Of a stretch of DNA of 64,000 bases, positions 56,322 to 64,000 are shown in pieces. A program made the position numbers and the translations under genes. Under the pieces are notes generated by a model. The model saw only the letters and a list, made by a program, of their open reading frames with translations, ran no database searches and was not told where the DNA came from. Origin of the DNA: Brachionus plicatilis (lineage: Eukaryota; Rotifera; Eurotatoria; Ploima; Brachionidae). Each line of letters opens with the position of its first letter. Position 1 is the stretch's first letter. Where the stretch lies: positions 170,813 to 234,812 of the forward strand of contig QEOQ01000697.1 of assembly GCA_010279815.1 (NCBI GenBank), given 5' to 3'.

Positions 56322-57380
56322 CCCTTTAACTACCACACCCTCTAGAACTCATCATAAAAAATTCAAATTTTGACCATATTTTTGATTAAATCTGAAACAT
56401 TTTTTGGTAAAAAAAAAATTTTAAAAATCTTAATTTTTCTATGAAAAAAAAAAAGTTGCAAAATTGCAACATTGGTTTAAATTTCACACTAAAAAACTTT
56501 CTAAATTATTGAATTTTTTAAGAAATTTTATTGATTTTAAGTTCTTTAGGTTTTATGTCAATATTTTAAATTAGAAAAATTATTGTTCGTTATGATATTT
56601 ATAAAAACAGTTTATAAATCCGGTGTTTGCCCGAAAAAATTTTGAATCAACTGGAGTTGTATATGATGAATCAATGTCTATGTAATTTGTTTTTCTTTGT
56701 TTTTTTGGTGCTTTTAGTTTTGTTGTTTTTGTCAACCTTTTTTTACCTTTACAACAATTTTCGGGTTCAGTCTCACTTGAAGAGGCACTTTTGTTAGAGT
56801 CTACGGAACTAAAGCTTAAATCTGATTCAAAAATATCTGATTGCTCTGATTCATCTTCCGAGTTGTTCTCGATTTCAGATCCAGAGTCTGGGAAATCGGT
56901 GATGATTGGGGCGTTTCTTTTTCTTAGAGAATTTTTATTCATTTTTATCTAACAAATATCTAATAATTGTAATAAAAAAAAAAAAAAAAATTCAATAAAA
57001 AACCAATGTTGCATTTTTGAAACATAATTTAAAAATTAAAAAAATCGAAAATTTTAAAATCAAAGACCATTTTTTTAATGTTTTTTATTATTCTTTAGAA
57101 TTAAATGTGCTTAAAAATTTTTTTTCTACATATCAACATACAGATCATGAACTGGCTTTAGTTGGAAAATAAGAAAAATTAAAAGTTAATTTTCAATTCT
57201 TTGTTCAATTTCAAAGTAACTTAACTATTAACGCATTTTTTATATTTAAATAATTAAATATGGTTATGATGAGATTTAATAATTAAAAAATAAAAAAATT
57301 ATATTGTTTTAAGTAAATTTTACGAAAATGCGTGTGTTTTTATCTTGTGTTGCAATTTTGAGAAATTGGTAGTTAAAGGG
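56322..57380 (-). mobile_element. piggyBac-like element with TTAA target duplication (1,059 bp)
   Basis: Both ends are CCCTTTAACTACCA inverted repeats and both are flanked by TTAA (56318-56321 and 57381-57384), the hallmark of piggyBac. The target TTAA lies inside the endonuclease frame (LNE-TTAA-AG). The element keeps only a transposase N-terminus, so it is a deletion derivative. Confidence 0.85.
56580..56942 (-). pseudogene. piggyBac-like transposase, N-terminal acidic region
   Basis: 120 codons from ATG 56942. The start is basic (KNSLRKRNAP), then a long acidic Ser-rich stretch (SGSEIENNSEDESEQSDIFE), then KKRLTKTTKLKAPKKQRK. Acidic N-termini followed by a basic patch are common in piggyBac transposases. 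The catalytic DDD core is absent. It ends in a stop at FYKYHNEQ. Confidence 0.5.
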
Positions 57381-57483
57381 TTAATTCATTGAGCAAAACG
57401 ATGTCGGGACATTTTTGAGCTAAAAAATTGGCCAAGAGATAAACCCTCCTAGGTAAATGAGGACCAGTGTGTAATTACTAACC
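57336..57483 (-). repeat. 148-bp inverted repeat, right copy
   Basis: Reverse complement of 53962-54109 (six differences, all in the endonuclease part). In this copy the piggyBac end belongs to the complete element at 56322-57380. Confidence 0.8.
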
Positions 57484-57489
57484 ATCCCA

Positions 57490-58218
57490 TCTACGACCCA
57501 TGCTCCGACTGTGGTTTCCAAGTATTCGTCGCAACGCGAGATCAATGTCAACATATTTTCGCCAGAAAGTATCCCCAAGGATATTGAGCGCCTCAACCCC
57601 AGGAAATCGCCAGGAATGGATCACATACATCCCTTCGTCTTCAAGAGCTGTGACGTTGCTTTCTCTGAGGCCTTGAGTGTGATTTTCAGCCGTTTTTTCA
57701 TCAGCAGCAGGATACCTGACGCCTGGAGACTAGCCCAGATAAGCCCAGTTTTTAAGAAAAGCAGCAGAAGTTCGCCAGGAAACTATAGACCGATTTCCTT
57801 GACCTCAGTGCCATGGAAGTAAATGGAGTGCAAAGTATGTGACGTCAAGATGGAGCATCTCTACAGCAACAATGCCATAGACCCTGAGCAGCATGGGTTC
57901 GTACTGAAAAAATCCTTCGTTCTTAATCTTTTAGAGAATGTCGATCGCATAAGTGACGGACAAGACAAAGGCCTAAATGTGCTCGTAGTATTCCTCGACT
58001 TCGCTAAGGCCTTCGATAGAGTCTGTCAGTCGTCCCTCAAGACCAAAATGATTGCTTGCGGCTTTTGCGACAGTATTGTCAAATGAGTAAGTGATTTCTT
58101 ATCCAAATGGCAAGAACGAGTTGAAATCGGTAAACATAAAGCGGAATGGATCGACGTATCAACCGGCGTCCAGCAAGGCAGTGTCCTCGATCCGTTACTG
58201 TTCGTAATCTACATTAAA
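57490..58218 (+). pseudogene. Reverse transcriptase fragment of another non-LTR family
   Basis: It has GC near 50%, unlike everything around it. The frame reads DIERLNPRKSPGMDHIHPFV, then RPISLTSVPWK and a stop, then VFLDFAKAFDRV, a stop, and VQQGSVLDPLLFVIYI. These are the finger and palm blocks 1-5 of jockey/CR1-like reverse transcriptases. The YADD block is lost where the sequence passes into AT-rich DNA at 58220. The different codon use suggests a more recent or foreign origin than the neighbouring relics. Confidence 0.75.
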
Positions 58219-58234
58219 GAAATATTTAAATTAA

Positions 58235-58425
58235 TAATAAATAATATTTATTATTGAACAAGTCAATTATTTAAAAAAAGCATACATTTAAAGATAAAAT
58301 TCAAATACATAAATCTAAATTATTACATTTGTATCAAATTTAATCTTGTTCTTATTTAATTAAGATTAAATTTATTTAAAAAAGGATGAAAATATTGAAA
58401 TCGAAATTTGCAAAATTTTTTGAGA
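58235..58425 (+). repeat. Dispersed repeat, copy 2
   Basis: Same family as 51050-51240. It starts right after the truncated reverse transcriptase. Confidence 0.6.
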
Positions 58426-58429
58426 CAAA

Positions 58430-59135
58430 GGTTCGAGCAGTTGCTCAAAAGGTACTGGAAAAGGAGATGAGCGCCTCCACATTATCCACTCGGATAGAAA
58501 GGGACACTAAAGAATAGATTGGGACATCATGTTTTGTAAATTAATGTCGCATGCTTCAGCTGGAATCGAACAATTCATTACATTTCACTGAACAATTCAA
58601 GACATAGCTATTCACCCTTTGAGCCGAAATCAGTTCCTAGAATGATTCTAGGGCATTGTTAAAGAGTAATTGATGAATTTTTTCAAGATAAAGTTTAAAA
58701 AAATTAATCCATGTTAATTATTATATTAACAATTGATCGATATAAGTTGTATAATATAAGAAAATATTCTCTAATCCTTTTTAGTTTTTTGTAATAATAA
58801 TAATTTAAATCATTTAATCTTTTAAATGAAAACTAATATGTACTTTTAGATGTAGATTAATATATTTAATTGGAATTTTCTCTATCGACTATTAATCAAA
58901 ATAAATAACGCTTTAATATGCGGCCTTAAAATAAATACCTAATTTGTTAAATGTTTTTCAACTTATTGGCAAATATTTGATTTTATTAATCAAATTAGTT
59001 AAAATACTAAACTAAAAGATAAAAATTAAATATTTATTAATAAGTTAAAAATATTTTAAAGAAATAAGGTTTTTTATTTTAGCTACCGTAATTTTAATTA
59101 TCAAATAAAATATAATGTTCAAAGAGAATTTTTTT
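58430..59135. other. Intergenic DNA, no gene recognised
   Basis: A moderately GC-rich stretch (58430-58680) has no clear frame. It includes the palindrome CCTAGAATGATTCTAGG near 58635. The rest is AT-rich. Confidence 0.4.
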
Positions 59136-59139
59136 TCAA

Positions 59140-59148
59140 TATAAATAG
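59140..59148 (+). promoter_or_regulatory. TATA box of the small secreted-peptide ORF
   Basis: TATAAATAG lies 30 bp before the ATG at 59178. The spacing allows a transcript with a very short leader. Confidence 0.4.
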
Positions 59149-59177
59149 AACCATTTTGAAAATTGAGAAAGACAAAA

Positions 59178-59333
59178 ATGATAAAAAATATAATTTTACT
59201 TTGTCTGATAAAGATAATTCTTTGTCAACAGCAACAGCCACCATTGCCATCAACAAATTTTGGTCGAGTTTTTAGGATTCTTATCCAAACTAGAATTTTT
59301 ATTTCAATGACAATAATTCGATATGTACTTTAA
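59178..59333 (+). CDS. Small secreted peptide (51 residues)
   Basis: An ATG at 59178 opens a typical signal peptide (MIKNIILLCLIKIILC) with a cleavage site before QQQQPPLPS. The rest (TNFGRVFRILIQTRIF) is basic/hydrophobic, and the stop is at 59331. It may be a complete short peptide or the first exon of a longer secreted protein. A TATA box stands at the proper distance. The family is unknown. Confidence 0.4.
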   Translation: MIKNIILLCLIKIILCQQQQPPLPSTNFGRVFRILIQTRIFISMTIIRYVL

Positions 59334-59636
59334 TAGCGTGCGCTAATAAATAACTTAGAGAGAGAGAGGGAGAGAAATAGTAAAAACAAGTTTCCTTCTC
59401 AACTTCTTTATTTAATTTTAAAATAAAAATAAAATGTATATAAATAGCTCCAGCAAGGCCCCAGAAGACCGGGGTTACATTACTCCCTCGCCGTGGGAGA
59501 ACGGCTCCCGCCGTTCGGGGAGTAAAAAGAGCACAAAAATACAAATAATACACAAAAAAAAACAAAAAAAACAAAAATCAAACAAACAAATAACAATAAA
59601 AATAAAGAACAAAAATAAAATAATAATAATAATTAC

Positions 59637-60029
59637 CTATTTGTGAGGTTCCTCCGTGATTTGGGCTGCGGGTCCCCTGGAGTTCCTAGCTCTTGCCATC
59701 GCCCTTGAGAGACCTATGCCTCTACCCCGCCCAATTACCGCTCCGAACAGAGTGTCCAGGCGGACACTTATTTGGGAGTCGGAGTCGGGGTTCGATTCCC
59801 CGACCTGGCGTGGAGACGAGTGTGTGTTCTGCTTCCTTCTCCGTCTCCCTTCTGGTCGTATGTATAGTGGCGTTTTCTTCTGACCGGCTCCGTTCCGTCC
59901 GTTCGTAGGGCCGTTATCGGGTACCCAACAGGTAATATAATTTTCCGGACCACAAATCATAAGTTGCCCATCGAAGGGAGTGGTCCGGATCATTTGCATG
60001 AGCCATGTGTTCATTTGGATCTTGTTCAT
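59637..60029 (-). CDS. Unrecognised 130-codon frame in the GC-rich island
   Basis: ATG at 60029 (CCAAACAATG). The text begins MNKIQMNTWLMQMIRTTPFD and later has an RG-rich, basic tract (IGRGRGIGLSRAMARARNSR). The last codon precedes AATAG|GTAATT, a good donor, so the end may be an exon boundary. Part of the frame is the antisense of a tRNA-like T-arm (59784-59804), so coding status is doubtful. No domain recognised. Confidence 0.25.
   Translation of the reverse strand: MNKIQMNTWLMQMIRTTPFDGQLMICGPENYITCWVPDNGPTNGRNGAGQKKTPLYIRPEGRRRRKQNTHSSPRQVGESNPDSDSQISVRLDTLFGAVIGRGRGIGLSRAMARARNSRGPAAQITEEPHK
59784..59804 (+). other. tRNA T-arm / B-box-like sequence
   Basis: GTCGGGG-TTCGATT-CCCCGAC is a perfect T-arm with the B-box consensus GGTTCGATTCC. 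I could not fold a whole tRNA: no matching 5' acceptor strand or A box stands at the correct distance. It could be a tRNA-derived SINE relic or chance within the GC-rich island. Confidence 0.4.
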
Positions 60030-60128
60030 TGTTTGGAACAGTATTGGGGTGGGCCGCCTTTATACAATGCGGCACCTGAGAAGTCCCCCACGCTCACGAC
60101 CACCATTTTCCCAAATCCACTCCTCTAC

Positions 60129-60151
60129 TGCGCAACGGGTGACGTTGCGCA
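60129..60151. promoter_or_regulatory. 9-bp dyad upstream of the TATA box
   Basis: TGCGCAACG and CGTTGCGCA are perfect inverted repeats with a 5-bp spacer, about 65 bp upstream (minus strand) of the TATA box. A plausible factor-binding site. Confidence 0.35.
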
Positions 60152-60278
60152 TTGTAGGTCTGGGTTCGGCACGGACCTCGGACGGAACTTGCTGTTCAGC
60201 GCAGAGTTGCTAAGACATGTTTCAGTTTTGAAATATAAAAGTTTTGAAAATTTTAGATTGAAATTTTCTCTTTTTTTT

Positions 60279-60426
60279 CCACGTGCTATAGAAAGCACAA
60301 CTTTCCTACAAAACTTTTTTCACGTGCTGTGGAGAGCACAACTATCTTACAAAAATATTTTTTTTTTATAACGTGCTATAGAAAGCACAACTTTCTTACA
60401 AAAAAGTTTTTTTTTTTTTTTTTTTT
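60279..60426. repeat. Three ~45-bp tandem units with a conserved hairpin
   Basis: ACGTGCT......AGCACAACT recurs at 60281, 60322 and 60371. The GTGCT/AGCAC stem is kept while the loop differs (ATAGAA, GTGGAG, ATAGAA). A poly-T run leads into the N gap. Confidence 0.75.
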
Positions 60427-60486
60427 NNNNNNNNNNNNNNNNNNNNNNNNNNNNNNNNNNNNNNNNNNNNNNNNNNNNNNNNNNNN
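60427..60486. other. Assembly gap (60 N)
   Basis: Sixty unknown bases between the tandem hairpins and the gypsy-like element. The 3' LTR of that element would be expected here or just beyond. Confidence 0.99.
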
Positions 60487-60498
60487 AAATCTTAATAC

Positions 60499-61101
60499 TT
60501 AGATATATTGCAACCGATCTGGTGGCCTCCCAGACCTTTTTGGTCGCACGGTGTCTTCTGGTTTACCCCCGCTCAACTCGTTTTTAGCAACATCCACTTG
60601 CCTTCGCAAATAGTAGTTCGGTTTAAAAACGGAGGTATCAGGACCTGATTCGGTAAGGTTTTCCGGATGATTGTCTTCATTCAGATCTAGAAAATAGGGA
60701 TCCATCTAGTAACTGTCTGGGTTAATTTCAGCAGCGCTGTTATGTTCCTCGTTTGTTACGGTAACTTGACTTTCCGCGTCTGGCGACCATTCAGCTTTGG
60801 CGTCACCTGAACTGTTCACTGATTCCTCGATCATCGTTTTATAGCAGGTGTTACTGGGGGGTTTAAAACACCTTTTTAACCTATTAGCGTGGACCAACTG
60901 TTTCTTTTGGTTAGCATCGGCCCGGATCAGGTAATTATTTTCACTTAGGACTTCGACAACGGTGAAAGGCCCTTTCCATTTATGGCTCAGTTTCTTCGAC
61001 ACGCCCTTCTTGTTAGCTTGCCTAAGCAAGTATACCCTGTCCCCGAGAGCGTAGCCAACAGGCCTTACATTTCGGTCCGCGTAGAATTTAAATTTACTCA
61101 C
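60499..61101 (-). pseudogene. Gypsy-type integrase C-terminal domain and tail
   Basis: The segment 60706-61101 reads YADRNVRPVGYALGDRVYLL, then KLSHKWKGPFTVVEVL and ENNYLIRA, the GPY/F-type integrase C-terminal module. A hydrophilic tail with one stop (60705) continues as SGRPPDRLQYI to 60499. It follows the RNase H text directly at 61098-61101: the zinc-binding HHCC and the DDE core that should stand between are absent, an internal deletion of several hundred codons. Confidence 0.75.
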
Positions 61102-61670
61102 CTAAACGTCTTATGACCTTTGCGATATTCAATATCGAACTCGTACATCCGTAGTTCGATCAACCACCTAGTTAACCTGGGCTCTAGGTCCTTAAGATTT
61201 TTTAACCAAACTAAGGGCTTATGGTCGGTAACAATAGTAAATTTTCTGCCATAGAGATAATGTTTGAAATGTTCAATGGCTAGCACTATCGCTAACAGTT
61301 CTCGCTCAGCCGCTGAATACTTTCTTTGCTGCTTCGTGAACCTTTTACTCCAGAAAGCCACAGGTCTTCATGATCCTTTATATTTTTGACTTAAAACGGC
61401 CCCAGCGCTGTGTTCGCTCGCATCAGTTTCCAGTCTAAAATCTTCCTCGAAGTCTGGATGTATTAGAACACCTTTTTTCCCATCATCCGGTGTTGTGAGA
61501 CATGTCCGGATCTCATCGAAACTTGCTTGTCTTTTCTCGTTCCAATCAAAATTCTTACTTTTTTCGGTTGCCTCGTGCAGTGGTCCTGCTATTTCAGCAA
61601 GACCCTTAACAAAACGTCGAAAATGGTTCGCCAGTCCCAAAAAACTCTGTAATTGTTTGATGGTTTTAGG
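61098..61670 (-). pseudogene. Gypsy-type RNase H region
   Basis: The segment 61368-61640 has GLANHFRRFVKGLAEIAGPL and FRLETDASEHSAGAVLSQ, the start of RNase H. A stop at 61366 splits it from 61098-61361, which has FWSKRFTKQQRKYSAAEREL, HYLYGRKFTIVTDHKPL and ends FDIEYRKGHKTF. An additional stop or shift near 61665-61670 separates it from the reverse transcriptase. Confidence 0.8.
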
Positions 61671-63458
61671 TCATTCGTATCTGAAAAAAACTTCTATTTT
61701 ACTGGGGGAGGGCTTTACAGTACCATTACAGATGACATGGCCGAGATTTTCAATGGCTGAGACGAACCACTCGCATTTCTCCCAGTTAATTTTTAAAACT
61801 GCAGCTCGGATCCTTTCAAGCACTGTCCGTACGTGAATGTAATGCTCCTCCAACGTCTTCGAGAAAATGATAATGTCGTCCAAATAGATAAGGCTAAAAA
61901 CGTTCAAGATTCCTTTAAGTGCTTTTTCCATGGTCCGCTGAAACGTCGCCGGTGCATTTGTCAGCCCGAACGACATGACGTTGAATTCAAATAAACCAAA
62001 TTCGGTGATGAATGCAGTTTTTGGCTTGTCATCCTCCTTAATTCTAATCTGATGATAGCCCGAAGTCAAATCCAATTTCGAAAATTTACTCGCTCCGTTC
62101 AGCAGGGCAATCAACGTTTCAATTTTTGGGAGTGGATAGCTATCCTTGATGGTAACTTCATTAAGTTTTCGATAATCGATACACAAGCGAATTTTCCCAT
62201 TGCTTTTCTTAATTAACACTATGGGGGAGGCCCATGGAGAATCGCTTTCTCGGATCAGATCTGCCATCAACATGTCATCGATTTGCTTTTTGACTTCGTC
62301 ACGCAGCGAGAAAGGGATCCTTCTTCCGGGCTGTCTTATGGGTTTAGTGTTAATTAATTCTATCCCATGTTCGCAAATGTTCGTTTGTGATATCGAATTC
62401 AAGTCTTTTCCTATAATATCGGAGAACTCGTCTTCAATTATTAACTTGTACGTAGCAGCATTTACAGTCCCGATGTTTGCCGGCTCTTCCACCGTTCCGG
62501 AGTTATCACCTTCGCAATCGGGCACCTTTGTAAAGTTGCAAGTTAAAATTGTACCTGATTTTCTCTGTGACAGCGCGGACCTGATGCATTCCAGATAGTC
62601 CTTTATGTCTGCCAGTGTAAAGGCTACGTCTAACCCGAGTAAACAGTCGTTTACCAGTTCATCCACTACAATTATTTCCACCTCACTCTCAAAACTTATC
62701 AATTTCACGGAACATTTTCCCTTTCCAATTTCTTTGACAGGGCCACCCACACAAGTCTCCAAAGTTTCATCCAACGGTTCCAAGGCTGCATCGGGTGTCT
62801 TACAATGATCCCAGATTCGCTTCGCTACTATTGTACTAACCGTCCCAGTGTCTAGTAGGAAACTCACTGGTTTGCTGTTCATTTCCAAAGTTCCCACGAT
62901 ACTTTTGTCAAACATGATCTGGTTGATAACTTGATTGTACAGGCTCTGCTCTGCTCTATTCTTATTACCCAGCATTGACAGTTTCATTTGGTTTTTTCTT
63001 GAATAGCAGTCAGCTATCAGATGACCTGGTTTACCACAGTGCAGGCATAATTTTCCATTTCCTTGTGAGATTGGTTGTTCAAATTGCTCTCGCATTTTCG
63101 GACTAGATTCATTCATTTGATTCCTCCTTAGGTAACAGTCCGCTCCCCAATGACCCTTTTTGCTGCAGAACAGACATACTTTTTCACCATCCGGAGTGTT
63201 ATGTAGGTCAATTTGGTCTGACCATTTAACATGCTTGTGGGTTCTTTGGTAAGCATTTTCCTGGTCTCCCATTTTTTCAGAGATGATCGGATTAGGTTGG
63301 TTTCTGTTCAAAATTTGTAACCTGGCATATGTTTGAACCACTAAATCATATGCTTCAGAGCAAATAATCGTAGCGGCTCTGATCGAACTCACCCGTATAG
63401 ACGAAAGCATTTCGTGCCAAAATCCACAGGTTGGTATAGAAATCTCGAAATTCTTCAC
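61671..63458 (-). pseudogene. Gypsy-type gag end, protease and reverse transcriptase
   Basis: A frame of 595 codons, no ATG at its start. Two CCHC knuckles (CLFCSKKGHWGADC and CLHCGKPGHLIADC) are followed by the aspartic protease with FLLDTGTVSTIV (active-site DTG). Next comes the reverse transcriptase: SPIVLIKKSNGKIRLCIDYR, LDLTSGYHQI, TAFITEFGLFEFNVMSFGL and the catalytic YLDD in SLIYLDDIIIF. All catalytic motifs look intact. The first ~30 codons are out of register with the real gag, which runs in another frame until about 63370. Confidence 0.85.
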
Positions 63459-63894
63459 CAGGGAGCTGTTTCCGATTGTAGAATTCGGCTACCGCATCTG
63501 TTTGGGAGGCCGGTTGCTGTCAAAACATTTTGACCATCTGTTTTTCCAATTCAAACATATCCACAGGTCCCTTAGGAACTCTGAATTCGAACCTACTCAG
63601 ACGATTGTCGTCCATAAAGGTTGCAACACAATTCCGCAGATCAGCTACTACTATCTTATTGTTTATAACAAATAATTTGAAACGATTCCACCACGTGCGA
63701 ATATCCTGCTTCAGGGTAAAAATTGTCGGCTTAAAAAACCATTCTCTAGACGGCGCCGACTCCTTTGTTGTTTGGACTGCAATGGTTCGTTGTTCTTCTG
63801 AATTTCTGTATGTGTCAAACAGTCCAGAATTTTTAAGAGGGTTAATTAGCGTGTCCCAACTTGCATCTCGCCCTCTATATTTTGGGAAAACCAC
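63270..63894 (-). pseudogene. Gypsy-type gag, frameshifted
   Basis: The segment 63520-63894 reads TLKQDIRTWWNRFKLFVINN and FMDDNRLSRFEF, then a stop at 63520. The next piece (VAEFYNRKQLPGEEFRDFY) is in the same frame after the stop and shifts near 63370. It has a capsid-like composition. Frame beginnings lack an ATG, so the 5' end is also damaged. Confidence 0.65.
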
Positions 63895-64000
63895 ATTGTC
63901 TATTTATGAGTCATTAAACAAAGGCTCCCGCCACGACTCCCCGAATGCATTGTGGGTTTTGATCGGCTCTAACAAAGATTTTAACCCATGATGTTCCTGT

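Larger units (their letters stand above)
59408..60230 (-). other. GC-rich transcription-unit-like island
   Basis: About 800 bp with GC near 50-55%, against ~22% around it. On the minus strand there is a 23-bp dyad (60129-60151), a TATA box (GTATAAAG, about 60058-60065), an ATG 30 bp later (60029), a 130-codon frame, an AT-rich interruption (59536-59636), a second GC-rich block (LPRRGSNVTPVFWGLAGA) and AATAAA at 59408-59413. Promoter, body and poly(A) signal in 650 bp recall an LTR, and a gypsy-like element begins across the N gap, but terminal TG...CA and the partner LTR cannot be seen. Confidence 0.5.
60499..63894 (-). mobile_element. Ty3/gypsy-type LTR retrotransposon, defective
   Basis: The minus-strand order is gag, two CCHC knuckles, protease, reverse transcriptase, RNase H and integrase C-terminus. 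The catalytic integrase core is missing and gag is frameshifted. The 5' LTR would lie beyond the window and the 3' LTR at or beyond the N gap. GC is higher than host DNA. Confidence 0.85.

Noticed and set aside
59690..59812. Complete tRNA gene around the T-arm at 59784-59804
   Set aside because: I could not pair a 5' acceptor strand or place a D-arm at tRNA distance. Only the T-arm/B-box is kept as a feature.
59656..60371. Four overlapping plus-strand frames in the GC-rich island
   Set aside because: High GC gives few stops in any frame. Only the minus strand has a TATA box, ATG and AATAAA in order, and even that is doubtful.
61495..63991. Plus-strand frames across the gypsy element
   Set aside because: Antisense shadows of gag-pol.

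Overview
The window is about 64 kb of very AT-rich (by eye 75-80% A+T) animal nuclear DNA. It holds a few single-copy metazoan genes set in long non-coding stretches and dense, nested transposable elements. The hosts' genes (an N-terminal-class RASSF protein, a syndapin/PACSIN F-BAR exon, a TMEM45/DUF716 membrane protein), the standard code, short candidate introns of about 50-60 bp and the low GC suit a small invertebrate. A monogonont rotifer such as Brachionus would fit, but that is an impression rather than a proof.

Layout: 0.1-2.0 kb, RASSF gene (minus). 2.0-19.6 kb, a desert with no convincing gene and one pair of ~190-bp direct repeats. 19.6-29.6 kb, a large inverted duplication: two 3,644-bp arms with no difference found wherever I compared them, each carrying a 564-residue RBR-type E3 ubiquitin ligase gene. 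The ~2.2-kb spacer holds a second palindrome and two foldback elements, and the outer limit of the right arm is a single unknown base (29241). 31.0-32.8 kb, a 41-bp tandem array invaded by a MITE, then the F-BAR exon (minus). 33.8-35.9 kb, a 5'-truncated non-LTR retrotransposon split by a Mutator-like (MULE) insertion. 36-42 kb, foldback elements, an integrase relic and several small coding-like exons. 43.4-44.5 kb, TMEM45-like gene. 45.0-46.7 kb, two hAT-like MITEs flanking a cysteine-rich secreted or anchored protein gene.

47.1-58.4 kb is a transposon graveyard. It holds a hAT-type element built of about 17 AACCGGTT sites with a perfect 8-bp target duplication, and a 2.8-kb element with ~120-bp terminal inverted repeats that contains an internally deleted MULE, coding-like exons and a retrotransposon ORF1. 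Further on come MULE and non-LTR relics, a TTAA-flanked piggyBac-like element inside an endonuclease domain, and a decayed protein of an unclassified family. 59.1-60.4 kb holds a small secreted-peptide ORF with a TATA box, then a GC-rich island unlike its surroundings. 60.5-63.9 kb is a minus-strand Ty3/gypsy-type element with a gag frameshift and no integrase core.

The host genes show no operon or shared pathway. The main story is structural: foldback elements sit at the centre or edge of the inverted duplications, and elements of different classes (hAT, MULE, piggyBac, non-LTR, gypsy) are nested inside one another. Several junctions (29241, the N run at 60427-60486, exon order around 31-39 kb) need checking against raw reads before any biological reading.
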